Source: Myxococcales bacterium
Lineage (GTDB): Bacteria > Myxococcota_A > Polyangia > Haliangiales > Haliangiaceae
Length of the DNA: 64,000 bases
Reading direction: 5' to 3'
Assembly: GCA_016716835.1 (NCBI GenBank)
Contig: JADJUW010000001.1
Location: 1,175,001-1,239,000, forward strand
Under the pieces are notes generated by a model, which saw only the letters and a list, made by a program, of their open reading frames with translations, made no database searches and was not told the DNA's origin. A program made the position numbers and the translations under genes. Below are positions 26,121 through 36,060 of the stretch, piece after piece. Every line of letters begins with the position of its first letter. Position 1 is the stretch's first letter.

Positions 26121-27216
26121 ATGACCACCTAGTTACGGTTGGCCGGCGGTCGGTTTTAACTGGCAAGCGCGGCATCCACGGTTTTGTCGCCGCTGCGCCC
26201 GCCGTGGGCTTTGCGGGCGAGGCGGCGCCCGTGGGCGCGGTGCCCGCGGCCCGCGTAGGCACCGCGTCTGAAACCACCATGCCTCGCTCAAGCGCACGCA
26301 CCTTGCGACGTGCGGGCCACGACAACGCATGGGTCGGCGCCGCCGCGACAAACGCCTCGTATTGCGCTTTGGCGTCGGCGAGTTGGCCGGCGCCTTCGAG
26401 CGCCGTAGCGTATTGATACAAGACATCGACCAGGCCCGCGCCTTGCGCACCGGCCTCGATCGCCTTGCCGAATTCGGCGATGGCATCGGCGTGCTGGCCG
26501 CTGCGCATGCGCGCCATGCCGAGATAATAGCGCATCTGCGCTAGCCGAACCGGATCGGGGTTGGCGTCGAGCAAGCGCGTTAGGTCCGAAATGGCCCCGG
26601 CGACGTTGCCTGCGCGAAAGGCCGCGATCGCCGACGACATGCCGCTGTCGATGATCGCGGCCTGCGACTCGCGATACGCCGCATCGAATAACGCCTGCTC
26701 GGTCGGTGACAAGGCGTCGTGAGGCAGCTCGCGATATTGGGCGACGATGTCGGCTCGCTTGGCCGCCTTCACCAAGCCATAAAACGCCAACGCCCGCTCG
26801 CCTGCGGCCTGGCGCGCCGCCAGCTGTTCCTGCAAGCCTTCACCGCGCGCGCGCGACTCATCGCGATCGATGCGCAGCTGATCGCGCTCCGCGAGCACGC
26901 CGGCCATGCGGGCGTGAAACAGCACGTAGGCGCCAAAGCCAAGCAACACGGTAAACAGCAAATAGGCGACGAACGAATTGAGATTGGCCCACGCGTGACG
27001 CCGGGTCTGCGCCCCTGCGAGCTGCACGATGGCCTCGCCCATGTCGCGCACCTGCTGCGTCGAACGTCGCAGCAGTTGTTCTTGATCATCGAGGCGGCGC
27101 CGTAGCCAGGCGGCGTCGCCGGGGGCCGCGTCGGAGACGCCGCCATGAACGGGGAGGCCGTCCTCAACGCCGCTCTCGCCCGCGCCTGGCAGCAACCCTG
27201 CGTCGCGTTTACTCAT
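25894..27216 (-). CDS. Membrane-anchored TPR-like protein, 3' end doubtful
   Basis: 440 aa from the ATG at 27216. A cytoplasmic N-terminus (1-75) is followed by one membrane helix (FVAYLLFTVLLGFGAYVLF), a charged coiled-coil stretch with heptad-like Leu/Arg (ERDQLRIDRDESRARGEGLQ), then TPR-type helices (LARYYLGMARMRSGQHADAIAEFGKAIEAG-like segments), then an Ala/Thr/Pro-rich tail. The final ~80 codons are antisense to the HEAT gene and look non-coding in character (Arg/Pro-rich). Another frame has a stop at 26156-26158, so the true C-terminus may be near there after an indel. The function is unknown; a periplasmic scaffold is plausible. Confidence 0.65.
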   Translation of the reverse strand: MSKRDAGLLPGAGESGVEDGLPVHGGVSDAAPGDAAWLRRRLDDQEQLLRRSTQQVRDMGEAIVQLAGAQTRRHAWANLNSFVAYLLFTVLLGFGAYVLFHARMAGVLAERDQLRIDRDESRARGEGLQEQLAARQAAGERALAFYGLVKAAKRADIVAQYRELPHDALSPTEQALFDAAYRESQAAIIDSGMSSAIAAFRAGNVAGAISDLTRLLDANPDPVRLAQMRYYLGMARMRSGQHADAIAEFGKAIEAGAQGAGLVDVLYQYATALEGAGQLADAKAQYEAFVAAAPTHALSWPARRKVRALERGMVVSDAVPTRAAGTAPTGAASPAKPTAGAAATKPWMPRLPVKTDRRPTVTRWSFTAPVAADLQPEVATPTVLRRTVRAGRFQSAKRAAANLGRRYSPPNLAVGRGTTWSPQTQRPPCLAGHRRGGEHD

Positions 27217-27338
27217 GGCCACACGGGTACCGCTAGGTTGGATAGGGGTCAAGCACCATATGCAGCGCGGCGGGCCCACCCGACATTGCAGCTTGCGCCT
27301 CCGGTGGCATTTCTGATAAGGTGCCGCAACCACTCGGA

Positions 27339-27354
27339 TGCCTACATGTAGGCA
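27339..27354. promoter_or_regulatory. Perfect 16-bp palindrome TGCCTACATGTAGGCA
   Basis: This lies between the divergent TPR-protein gene (start 27216) and the acyl-CoA ligase-like gene (start 27389), 35 nt before the latter start codon. Its core CCTACATGTAGG recurs exactly at 52660-52671 and with one mismatch at 60737-60748, each time upstream of a gene. It could be the operator of a dimeric regulator. No regulator is identified. Confidence 0.45.
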
Positions 27355-27388
27355 CCTCGCCTGACCAACATTCCTCCGGCCCACCGAC

Positions 27389-28993
27389 ATGACGCTTCTG
27401 TATCAATGGCTCGAAAAGGCCGCGAAAGACCAAGGCAACAACAAGGCGGTGGTGTATCGCGACAACTACTTGTCGTGGCGCGGCCTGCTGCATCGGGTGG
27501 ATCGGCGCGCCCAGGAGCTTAAGAGCATCGGCATCACCAAGGATGCCTGGGTAGGCCTGATGCTCGGCAACGTCCCAGACTTTGTCATCTTGGCCCTCGC
27601 GTTTTCGAAATTGGGGACGGTGGTCGTGCCCATCGACCCAACCACCGGCAGCCGCGAGCTTGAACTCATGTTGCAGGCCGCGCCGCTGCGCGCGCTGGTG
27701 ACGCGCCCGCGCGGCAGCGAAGGCAGCATCAGCGCCAGCGGTACCTCAGTGCCCATCGCCACCGCGACGCGCAGCAAGCCGCTCAAAGGGGCGCCGCCAC
27801 CACCTGTTGCCAATCCCACCGACGCCGCTGAGGTCCGTCGCCGGCTACAAGGCACGTTGCTGACCTGTTCAATTTACAAGCGCGAGGTCCGCAAGGTGCC
27901 AGGCGATCCCATCGCCGTGCTCTTTACCGCCGATTCGCTTGGCGACCCCAAGGGGGTCGTGCGCACGCCGGCGACGACGAACGCCGCGTTTGCCAATGCC
28001 CAAACCGCGCTGGGGCTGACTAGCGGCGATACCTTCTTGGTGGCGTCGCCGCTATTTCATGCGTACGGCTGGGACCTTGGTTTTCTGCCCGCGCTGCGGC
28101 TGGGTGCGACCATCCTGCTCGAAGAAGAGACCTCTGGCCGACGCATCGGCAAGATTCTCCGCGATCACGAGACGACGGTGTTCCCCGGCACGCCCGTCAT
28201 GTTTGGCGAGCTGGCGCGACTCCCGACGGCTAAAAAGCTAGAGACCCCCAATACGCGTTTCTTGTCGTCGGGATCAAAACTTGAGGCGAGCGTTGCCGAT
28301 GAATTCGCCGCCGCGTGGGGCGTTCCCGTGCTGTCTTGTTATCACGCGACGGAGAGCGGCATCGTCGCCGTCGATCGCGACGGCAAGACGCCAGGCTCGG
28401 TTGGCGCGCTGGTTGAAGGCATGGAGGTCCGGATCACCGTAGCCGAGGCCCCCGAACCAGCGCCGGCGGCGGCCCCCCCTGCCGCCGCGCGTAAAACCAA
28501 GGCACCTGCCGCCAAAGTAGCTAAGCCAGCGAAGGCCAGCGCGCTAAAACCGCAAGTCGTCGGCAAAGATGGCGCGATTTGGCTGCGCAGCAAGTCATTG
28601 GCGACCACGGCCGTCGGGCCGTTTGAAATCACGGGCAAACCCAAGGGCCCCGTTGGCATTGGCGAACTCGACAAAGAGGGGTGGCTGCGTACCGGCGATC
28701 TGGGCCATGTCGACAAGCACGGCCGGCTCACCCTAACCGGTCGCGAAGACGACATCGTCAAGATCGAGGGCAAGCGCGTCGCGCTCGGCGAAATCGAGGG
28801 CTGCCTCGAGGCGTTTGCCAAGGTCAAGCAGGCCAAGGTCAGCGTGGTCAGCGATCCACTCGGCGGCCCAACCGTCATCGCGCGCATCGTGTTGCAGGGC
28901 AAGTGCACGGCCGACGAGCTGATCGACCACTGCGCGCGCAACTTAGCGCCTTACAAAGTGCCACGCCGGATCGAATTCCTCGACGCGCTCTAG
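27389..28993 (+). CDS. AMP-binding acyl-CoA ligase-like protein with degenerate core motifs
   Basis: 534 aa of the ANL adenylating superfamily. Recognisable are the A5-type YHATESG, the A7/A8 region GWLRTGDLGHVDKHGRL and GREDDIVKIEGKRV. Two departures matter. The A3 phosphate loop reads FTADSLGDPKG instead of the Ser/Thr/Gly-rich TSGTTGxPKG, and the protein stops at YKVPRRIEFLDAL, just before the A10 segment (PxTxxGKxxR) that supplies the catalytic lysine. An Ala/Pro/Lys linker of about 35 residues (near 360-395) interrupts the domain. Adenylation activity is therefore doubtful. Its stop codon overlaps the recG stop on the other strand within CTAG. Confidence 0.8.
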   Translation: MTLLYQWLEKAAKDQGNNKAVVYRDNYLSWRGLLHRVDRRAQELKSIGITKDAWVGLMLGNVPDFVILALAFSKLGTVVVPIDPTTGSRELELMLQAAPLRALVTRPRGSEGSISASGTSVPIATATRSKPLKGAPPPPVANPTDAAEVRRRLQGTLLTCSIYKREVRKVPGDPIAVLFTADSLGDPKGVVRTPATTNAAFANAQTALGLTSGDTFLVASPLFHAYGWDLGFLPALRLGATILLEEETSGRRIGKILRDHETTVFPGTPVMFGELARLPTAKKLETPNTRFLSSGSKLEASVADEFAAAWGVPVLSCYHATESGIVAVDRDGKTPGSVGALVEGMEVRITVAEAPEPAPAAAPPAAARKTKAPAAKVAKPAKASALKPQVVGKDGAIWLRSKSLATTAVGPFEITGKPKGPVGIGELDKEGWLRTGDLGHVDKHGRLTLTGREDDIVKIEGKRVALGEIEGCLEAFAKVKQAKVSVVSDPLGGPTVIARIVLQGKCTADELIDHCARNLAPYKVPRRIEFLDAL

Positions 28994-31130
28994 AGCGGCT
29001 GCAAGCCGTCGTCGCCAAACCACCTGTGGGCGTGAGCGAGCAGCGGCGCGAGGTCGATGCCGGGCGTCGCCACCAGGTCCCGCGCGGCAACCTGCGCCCG
29101 CGAGATCCACGCCGCATCACGCAGCCAATCGGTAAACTGCAGGCGCCAAAGTCCGGACTGATTTTGCCCAAGCACCGCGCCAGGGCCACGGGCGGCGAGG
29201 TCCGCCTCGGCCAGCGCAAAGCCGTCGTCGCTAGCGACAAGCTGCTGCATGCGCGCCACGGCCTCCGCCGTTGCATCCAGGCGCGCCATGAGCCAACAGC
29301 TCGAGGCCTGCCCGCCGCGGCCGACGCGGCCACGCAGTTGGTGCAGCGTCGCGAGCCCAAACGCCTCGGCGTCGACGATGACAATAAATGACGCCTGTGG
29401 CACGTCGACGCCCACTTCGATCACCGTGGTCGCCAGCACGACGTCGACCTCGTGGGCGGCCAGCCTTGCGATCGCCTGCTGGCGCTCGCCAGGCCCTTGC
29501 TGCCCATGGCAGATGGCAACGCGCGCGCGTGGCATGCGCCGCGCCAACAGCGTTTGCATCGCAACGATGGAGGCGCGCCCCTTGCCCTCGATCGTTGGGC
29601 AGACGACGAAACCGCGTTCGCCCGCCTCGATCCGCCGCGCCAAGGCCTCCCACGCGGGCAGACACGCCGGTTGCCCTACGAACACGTGCGTCGATGGTGG
29701 CACGCGCCTGGCGGGCGATCGCGAAGCCACGTTGGGTCAAGCTCGCCATACAGCGTAAGCGCAAGGCTGCGCGGGATGGGCGTCGCGCTCATGATGAGCC
29801 CGTGGGCGCAGCCACCCGCGCCTTTGGCCGCCAGCACGCCCCGTTGCGCGACCCCGAACCGATGCTGCTCGTCGACGATGTACAGCCCAAGCCTTGCAAA
29901 CGCGACGTCGTTGCCGAGCAATGCGTGCGTGCCAACCACGAGCGACACCGCGCCCTCGCGCAGGCGCGTCCGCGCCGCCGTCTGCTGCGCCGTGCTCATC
30001 GTGCCGGTGAAGACCTCGACGCCCAGACCTAGGCGTGTGGCCCAAGCGCCGAGCGTCGCCGCATGTTGCGCGGCGAGCACCTCGGTGGGCGCGATCAAGG
30101 CCGCCTGATAGCCCGCGCGGACCGTTTGCAACATCGCCGCAAACGCCACCGCGGTCTTGCCGCTGCCGACGTCGCCAACGAGGAGCCGCCGCATCGGCGT
30201 GGGTAGCGCCAGATCGCGACCGATGTCGGCGACCGCCATGGCCTGCCCCTCGGTCAGCGCGAATGGCAAGGCCGCGCCGAGCTCGGCAGCTAACGCCTCG
30301 GGCACGGCGATCATCGGCGCGCGCTGCGCAGCCAGGCGCTCGCGCTCCACCGCAAACCGCACGCCCAGCGCAAAGCATTCGCTCCACAGCAAGCGACGAT
30401 GCCAACGGCTCTGACGCAGCCCAAGCTCCGCAACCTCGGCGTCGGACAGTCCCGCTATCGTATTTGGATCATGCAAGGCCGCAAAGGCGTCGCGCAGCGC
30501 GGGCAAGCCGACCTCGGCGAGCACGTCACCTGGCGTCTCATCGGCGACGGCGTGGGCAAATTGTCTGACGCACGCCTGCACCGCCAGACGCAGCCGCCCC
30601 GCCGCGATGCCCTCAACGTGGCCGTACACGGGGACCAGGCCTGGCACCACGTCGGCCTTGCAAAGTCGCGGGTTGGCGAAGGCGTACGCGGGCTTGGCGC
30701 TACCGCCACTAACAGTGCCGCTGCCAGCGCCGCGTTGCACGGCACCCGCTAGCACGACGCGTTGCCCAGGCCTGAGCTGCTGGGCAAACCCCGCCGGCAT
30801 GCCAAACCACCGCGCAATCACGCGATGCCCCGCCGCAGCCTCATCGCGTAGCTCCGCCTCGATCCACGTGCGCCCGTGGCCGCGCCCGCGCACGACCTTT
30901 GATTTATGGATCTCAGCGCCGACGGCGAGGTGCGACGGCGCGCTTTCGGCAGCGTACAGCTCGCCAAGCGACCACACGATGCGAAAGTCGCGGTACGCGC
31001 GTGGAATGAACCACAGCAGATCATAGGCCGTGGTGATGCCCGTCGCGGCCAGCTGCGCGGCAAAGACCTCGCCAATGCCGCGCACCGCCAACGTTGGCAC
31101 GGTGCGCACGTCCGTGGTGGTGGCCATCAC
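28990..31130 (-). pseudogene. recG: ATP-dependent DNA helicase RecG, one frameshift
   Basis: Two overlapping segments (31130-29676 and 29730-28990) make one RecG of about 710 aa. The first carries the wedge/OB region, Walker A (LLVGDVGSGKTAVAF), APTEVLAAQH, the VDEQHRFGVAQR box and MSATPIPRSLALTLYGELD. The second carries the C-terminal helicase domain (GKGRASIVAMQ, TTVIEVGVDVPQASF, LRGRVGRG) and the RecG C-terminus. Near 29705-29712 the frame changes; adding one C or G after CCAGG restores RPPGRVPPSTHVFVG. RecG remodels stalled forks and Holliday junctions. Because the break falls in an otherwise intact housekeeping gene, assembly error is a strong alternative to true inactivation. Confidence 0.88.
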
Positions 31131-31169
31131 GTACCCGTCAAGCCCTTGCGCGGCGCGCGAGCCGCGTGG

Positions 31170-31796
<627 letters not shown>

Positions 31797-31859
31797 CCGT
31801 TCCTCGTTCGCGTCTCATCAGAGGCGACTTGCGCCACTCCCCGCCACTCACGCCACATT

Positions 31860-31865
31860 ATTATA
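31860..31865 (-). promoter_or_regulatory. Candidate -10 element of the RHH-FHA gene
   Basis: TATAAT on the minus strand lies about 64 nt before the start codon in a short AT-rich island (31855-31880) that stands out from the GC-rich surroundings. No consensus -35 hexamer is visible at the usual spacing. Confidence 0.3.
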
Positions 31866-31932
31866 GTACATAAAAATCAGGGGCGCGAAAGCAGCCCGGG
31901 GGGTGTTCTGCCACTTACCGCGCACTGCGTGG

Positions 31933-33214
31933 TCAGGGTGCCTCAGCGAGGCGCGCCTTCGCGAACGTGCCCAGGGCGACGGCCTTGCCATTGACTTTGA
32001 CCATGGCTTGATCGGTTTGCATGCCGCGCAAGACTTGCTGGCAAGCCGCCGCCTCGGAGGCCACCGCCATGCGCGCCGCGCAAAGGCCGAGCCATGAAAT
32101 TGCCATCCACCGCGTGGTCGCTTGTGGCTGCGAGGCCAAGCGCTGCAATGCCGCGACACCCGGCACGAAGCGACCGCCGTTTGCGGGCGGCTGAGTGCCG
32201 GCAGCTGCGAGGCGAGACGCGGCGGCGAGCAAGCTACGCGTCGCGGCAGAGGTTTGCCCTCCGCACTGAACAAGATGGCCCGCCGCGACCCATGTCAGCT
32301 CGCCCGCGTCATGATGTATGACAAGTTCCGACATGACGTCGACACATTGAGGCTCCGGTAATTGCGCCAACAACGAGATCGCCTGGGTCGCCGATGTGGC
32401 CGACCACGACCCCGCGATCGCGACTTGCGCGAGTTGGGATTGCAAGGTCGCCACCGCCCCCGCAAACGACGCGCCGCGCGCCGACGCCGCAAGCGACGCG
32501 CGATGCAGCGCCGCGATCCATCGACCAGGCAGCGTGGCGTCACCGCGTGGCGAGGTTGCCACCTTCCAAATCGCGCGCAACGCCTCCGGTTCACGCGTCG
32601 CGGCGACGGCAGCCATGAGCTCGTCACCCAGGCGGACGTAGGCATTCTTTGCCGTTGGGCGCGCGAGCAGTTGTTCAACGGCGAGGCGCATGCGGGGGCC
32701 CGCCGGCTCACCGAGCAGCGTCATGACCTCCACCGCGTCATGCGTGCCGAGCCGCGCCCTGGCCTCAAGGCTTGGCGTCGCGTACCAGTCAAGTAGATAT
32801 TGGTCGATCGTCGCGGCCGTTTGCATCGACGCCATGCCCCGCAGTTCGATCAGCCAATCTTTGGCCTCAACTTGCGCCGCGCCCGGCACATCGTCGGCGC
32901 CTGCGACGCGCGCGCTGCCACACACGTTCAACCAGCGGCGCGATCACGCCAAAGCGCTGCGCCGGCGGCAGCGCGGCAAGCGTTGGCAAGACGCGCGCGG
33001 CCCCGCCAATCACGAGCAGATTCTCGGCCGCATGCGCGCGCATCGCGGCGCCGGCTTGCGGTGATGAGATCACCTCGGCGAGCTTGCTGGGACCTTGCTC
33101 GGTCTGTTTCCACTCATCGAGGCGCTCGTGCGTAACGTCGCCACACGCCGCGATCGCCAACGCGAGCCACACCACCCAAGCGCATCGCGGCACCACGTCG
33201 CTACGATACCCCAA
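31933..33214 (-). pseudogene. Lipoprotein of unknown function, frame interrupted near 32930
   Basis: Two segments (33214-32867 and 32931-31933) join into about 426 aa. The N-terminus has a lipoprotein signal (WLALAIAACGD, lipobox IAAC). The body is Ala/Leu-rich and helical with HEAT-like spacing (RAHAAENLLVIGG, RLAVEQLLARP). The frames meet in a CG-dinucleotide run (GCGCGCGC around 32920-32935). Adding one CG unit gives a continuous VWQRARVAGADDVPG. This is a typical slippage or sequencing-error site. No catalytic motif is seen. It is divergent from the FadL-like gene, with 51 nt between starts. Confidence 0.65.
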
Positions 33215-33265
33215 ATCGGAGGCCGACGGCGCCGCCGCGCGGGTCCATGTGGTAGCGTCATCGCG

Positions 33266-34702
33266 ATGCGACGAACCGATGGGATCGCGCTCGCGTGCGT
33301 CGCGGGGCTGCTGGGGTGGTTCGCCGCGGCGACGCCTGCGCTCGCCTCCCCGCTCGGCGACGACATGAACACGGTGTTGCCCTTTTCGGGCCCCGGCGGT
33401 GACGGCCCGTCAATGGTGTCGACGAATCCCGCGGGCTTGATGCGCTTGCCGTGGGGCTGGTATCTGCACATCGAAGGCCTGGGGCGCGCTGACCAATACC
33501 AGATTCGTCGCGAGCTTACCGATCCGCTGGATGGCAGCACGTCGACGAGGTCACACAACGACACGCCGTTGTCGTGGGGCACGTCGATCTCATTTGTCAT
33601 TGCCTCGCGACGCGCATCGGTGGCGTTTCGCGGCCCGCACGTCGCACCCGCGCAGCGATCACCGACCGGCGCGGCGCTCGATCCCTTTGCCAACAACAGC
33701 CAGCTGCAGACGATTTCTTGGGCGGGCGGCGCGGTGAGCATTGCGCCCATTTCGCGGCTGCTAATTGGTGTGCTAGTCGAACTCACCCAAACCCGCGCCA
33801 GGCTGCGGTTTGCGACCGACACCGCCCTGATGGCCGGCCGCGACCCGCTGACCGGCCTGGGTAGCCAGTGTGGTGGCGAGCGGTGCGGGCTGGAGCATCC
33901 GCAGGCGATGTCGGCGATCGATATCGATGTGAGCAGCCGCGACGTCAATTGGGCCTTTACGCTTGGCACCCAACTGCGCCTCGGCAACGCGTCGTGGCTC
34001 GGCCTTTCCTATCGCATCCCACCGGGCGGCTTCAGCTCGGACGTCGTGCTATCAGGCGACGCCACCATCGCCTCCGCGCCGCGTGATGGCGATATCTCGA
34101 CGGCGACCAGCGCCCGCGTTAAGCTCTACATGCCGCACTGGCTGACGTTGTCGTACAGCACCCAACTGCGCCCGACCCTTACCGGCCTGGTCGACCTAAG
34201 GCTCTCGTATAACGAACGCGCTGGCGACTATGATATCCGTTTGTTTGGCAATGGCTACCCCGAAGACCGCGGTTGGCTCAATCGCTATAGCGGCCTGCGC
34301 GACGCCATGCGGCTCTCGTTTGGCGTTGAGCGCGCCGATACGGGGCAACGCCTTATCGCGGGCGGCCGCCTCACGTTTGATTCCGGCGCCACGAGCAAGG
34401 CCAACCTCGCTCCGACGAGATTAGAGCCCCCTAGCCTCACGCTGGCCGCGGCCGCGCGCTTGCGCATCACGCCGTATGTCGTCTTCGAGCTCGACTACGG
34501 CCTGCGTGCCTATCGCCCGACGAACGTCACGCGCAGCAACTACGACCCAAGCGATGCCATCGCCTGCCAAGACAGCGGTTACGATTACACGCGCGCGGCC
34601 TGCGGCAAGTTTAGAGACGGCTTTGCGATCGGCGCCGGCGCGGGCGACTATGAGCGCTATACCCATCTGCTGCGCGCCAGCCTGCGCCTCACCCTGCGGT
34701 AG
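33266..34702 (+). CDS. FadL/OMPP1-type outer-membrane transport protein
   Basis: 478 aa from the ATG at 33266 with a signal peptide (GIALACVAGLLGWFAAATPALAS). The mature N-terminus has NPAGLMRLPWG, a motif typical of FadL/TodX proteins, and the long barrel has amphipathic strands such as WLGLSYRIPPGGFSSDVVLSG, ending in LLRASLRLTLR. FadL-family barrels carry long-chain fatty acids or other hydrophobic compounds through the outer membrane. The following M16 peptidase gene starts 17 nt downstream, so the three genes 33266-37367 may form one operon. Confidence 0.8.
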   Translation: MRRTDGIALACVAGLLGWFAAATPALASPLGDDMNTVLPFSGPGGDGPSMVSTNPAGLMRLPWGWYLHIEGLGRADQYQIRRELTDPLDGSTSTRSHNDTPLSWGTSISFVIASRRASVAFRGPHVAPAQRSPTGAALDPFANNSQLQTISWAGGAVSIAPISRLLIGVLVELTQTRARLRFATDTALMAGRDPLTGLGSQCGGERCGLEHPQAMSAIDIDVSSRDVNWAFTLGTQLRLGNASWLGLSYRIPPGGFSSDVVLSGDATIASAPRDGDISTATSARVKLYMPHWLTLSYSTQLRPTLTGLVDLRLSYNERAGDYDIRLFGNGYPEDRGWLNRYSGLRDAMRLSFGVERADTGQRLIAGGRLTFDSGATSKANLAPTRLEPPSLTLAAAARLRITPYVVFELDYGLRAYRPTNVTRSNYDPSDAIACQDSGYDYTRAACGKFRDGFAIGAGAGDYERYTHLLRASLRLTLR

Positions 34703-34719
34703 TCGTGATATAACGCCAC

Positions 34720-36060
34720 ATGGCCGGCCTTGCGCTCGACACCACCTCCTTGCTCGGCAGCGCGACGGTTCGCCGCTATAAGCTCGACAACGGCCTTAAG
34801 CTCATAGCCCTGATCGACCGCGGCGCGCCCATCGTCGCCTATCAGACGTGGTTTGGCGTTGGCTCAAGCAACGAGGTGCCCGGTGCGACGGGCCTTGCCC
34901 ATCTCTTCGAACACCTCATGTTTTCCCGCACCGAGGCGACGCAGGCCGGTGAATTCGACCGCCTCGTCGAAGGCATCGGCGGCGACTCCAATGCCGCCAC
35001 GTGGGTCGATTGGACCTATTATCGCCTGACCCTGCCGGCGGCCCAATTGCCGCTCGCGGTGCGCCTCGAATCTGAGCGCATGTCGCGGCTTGTGCTCGAC
35101 GCCGAGACCGTAGAGACCGAGCGCAGCGTGGTCATGAACGAACGCCGCGAACGCGTCGAGGACGACGTCGATGGCTGGATGGATGAGACCATGATGGCGC
35201 AGCTCTTCACGCGGCACCCTTACCACTGGCCCACCATCGGCTGGATGCGTGACATTAAAGACGTCCCGCTGGGCACCATTCGCGAGTTCTATCGCACGTG
35301 GTACGTGCCCAACAACGCGACCATCGTCGTCGCCGGCGATTTTGATATTGACCACCTTGGCAACCTGCTTGAGACTGCCTACGGGCATTTGCCGGCGCGC
35401 CCGCTGCCGCCCCTTGTCGATGCCGCCGAGGCGCCGCTTGCGGGCCATGGCCAGCACGTCGCGCACAAGCCGGTGACAAATGCGCGCGTCTTGCTTGGCT
35501 ATCGCGCGTGTCCGCAGCGCCATGCCGACTGGGCCGCGCTAGAGATTATGTCGACGCTGCTCGCAGGCGGTCCCTCGTCGCTGCTGTATCGCGACCTCGT
35601 TATTACGCGCGAACTCGCCTCGTCCGTCGACACGCAGATGCTGCCGTTTCGCCATCCCGGCGCGTTTCGGATCTCGGCGACGTGCATGGAACAGACAACG
35701 CCGCAGGCGCTGTGCGAGGCCATCGAGGCAAAGCTGGCGAGCCTGGCCGCCGGTGACCTCGTGGCGGCCGACGTCGAACGCGCCAAGAATCTCACCGAGA
35801 CGGCCTTTTGGAATTCGCTGGCCGACCTTGACGGCAAGGCCGAGGCGTTGGGGCATTTCGAAACCTCCATGGGCGATTTCCGCGAGCTCATGGGCATGTC
35901 TGAACGCCTAGCCGCGGTGACGCCCGCCGATCTGATCCGCGTCGCGTCGACATACCTTCGCCACGACAACGCCGTGAGCGTGCTGGCCTTGCCCAGCGGC
36001 GATGAACCAGATGAGGAAGCCGACGAGGCGGTGACTACCACCCAGGAGCCCCTGCCATGA
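34720..36060 (+). CDS. M16-family zinc peptidase, catalytic subunit
   Basis: 446 aa. The inverse zinc motif HLFEHLMF (HXXEH) sits near residue 65, and the distal ligand Glu lies about 75 residues on in VETERSVVMNERRER. A second M16-type half follows from about 190 (MRDIKDVPLGTIREFYRTWYVPNNATIVVAGDF, the linker to the substrate-binding half). No signal peptide is evident. It is followed by a second M16 gene with an ATGA overlap; such catalytic/non-catalytic pairs form heterodimers in related bacterial M16 enzymes. Confidence 0.92.
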   Translation: MAGLALDTTSLLGSATVRRYKLDNGLKLIALIDRGAPIVAYQTWFGVGSSNEVPGATGLAHLFEHLMFSRTEATQAGEFDRLVEGIGGDSNAATWVDWTYYRLTLPAAQLPLAVRLESERMSRLVLDAETVETERSVVMNERRERVEDDVDGWMDETMMAQLFTRHPYHWPTIGWMRDIKDVPLGTIREFYRTWYVPNNATIVVAGDFDIDHLGNLLETAYGHLPARPLPPLVDAAEAPLAGHGQHVAHKPVTNARVLLGYRACPQRHADWAALEIMSTLLAGGPSSLLYRDLVITRELASSVDTQMLPFRHPGAFRISATCMEQTTPQALCEAIEAKLASLAAGDLVAADVERAKNLTETAFWNSLADLDGKAEALGHFETSMGDFRELMGMSERLAAVTPADLIRVASTYLRHDNAVSVLALPSGDEPDEEADEAVTTTQEPLP

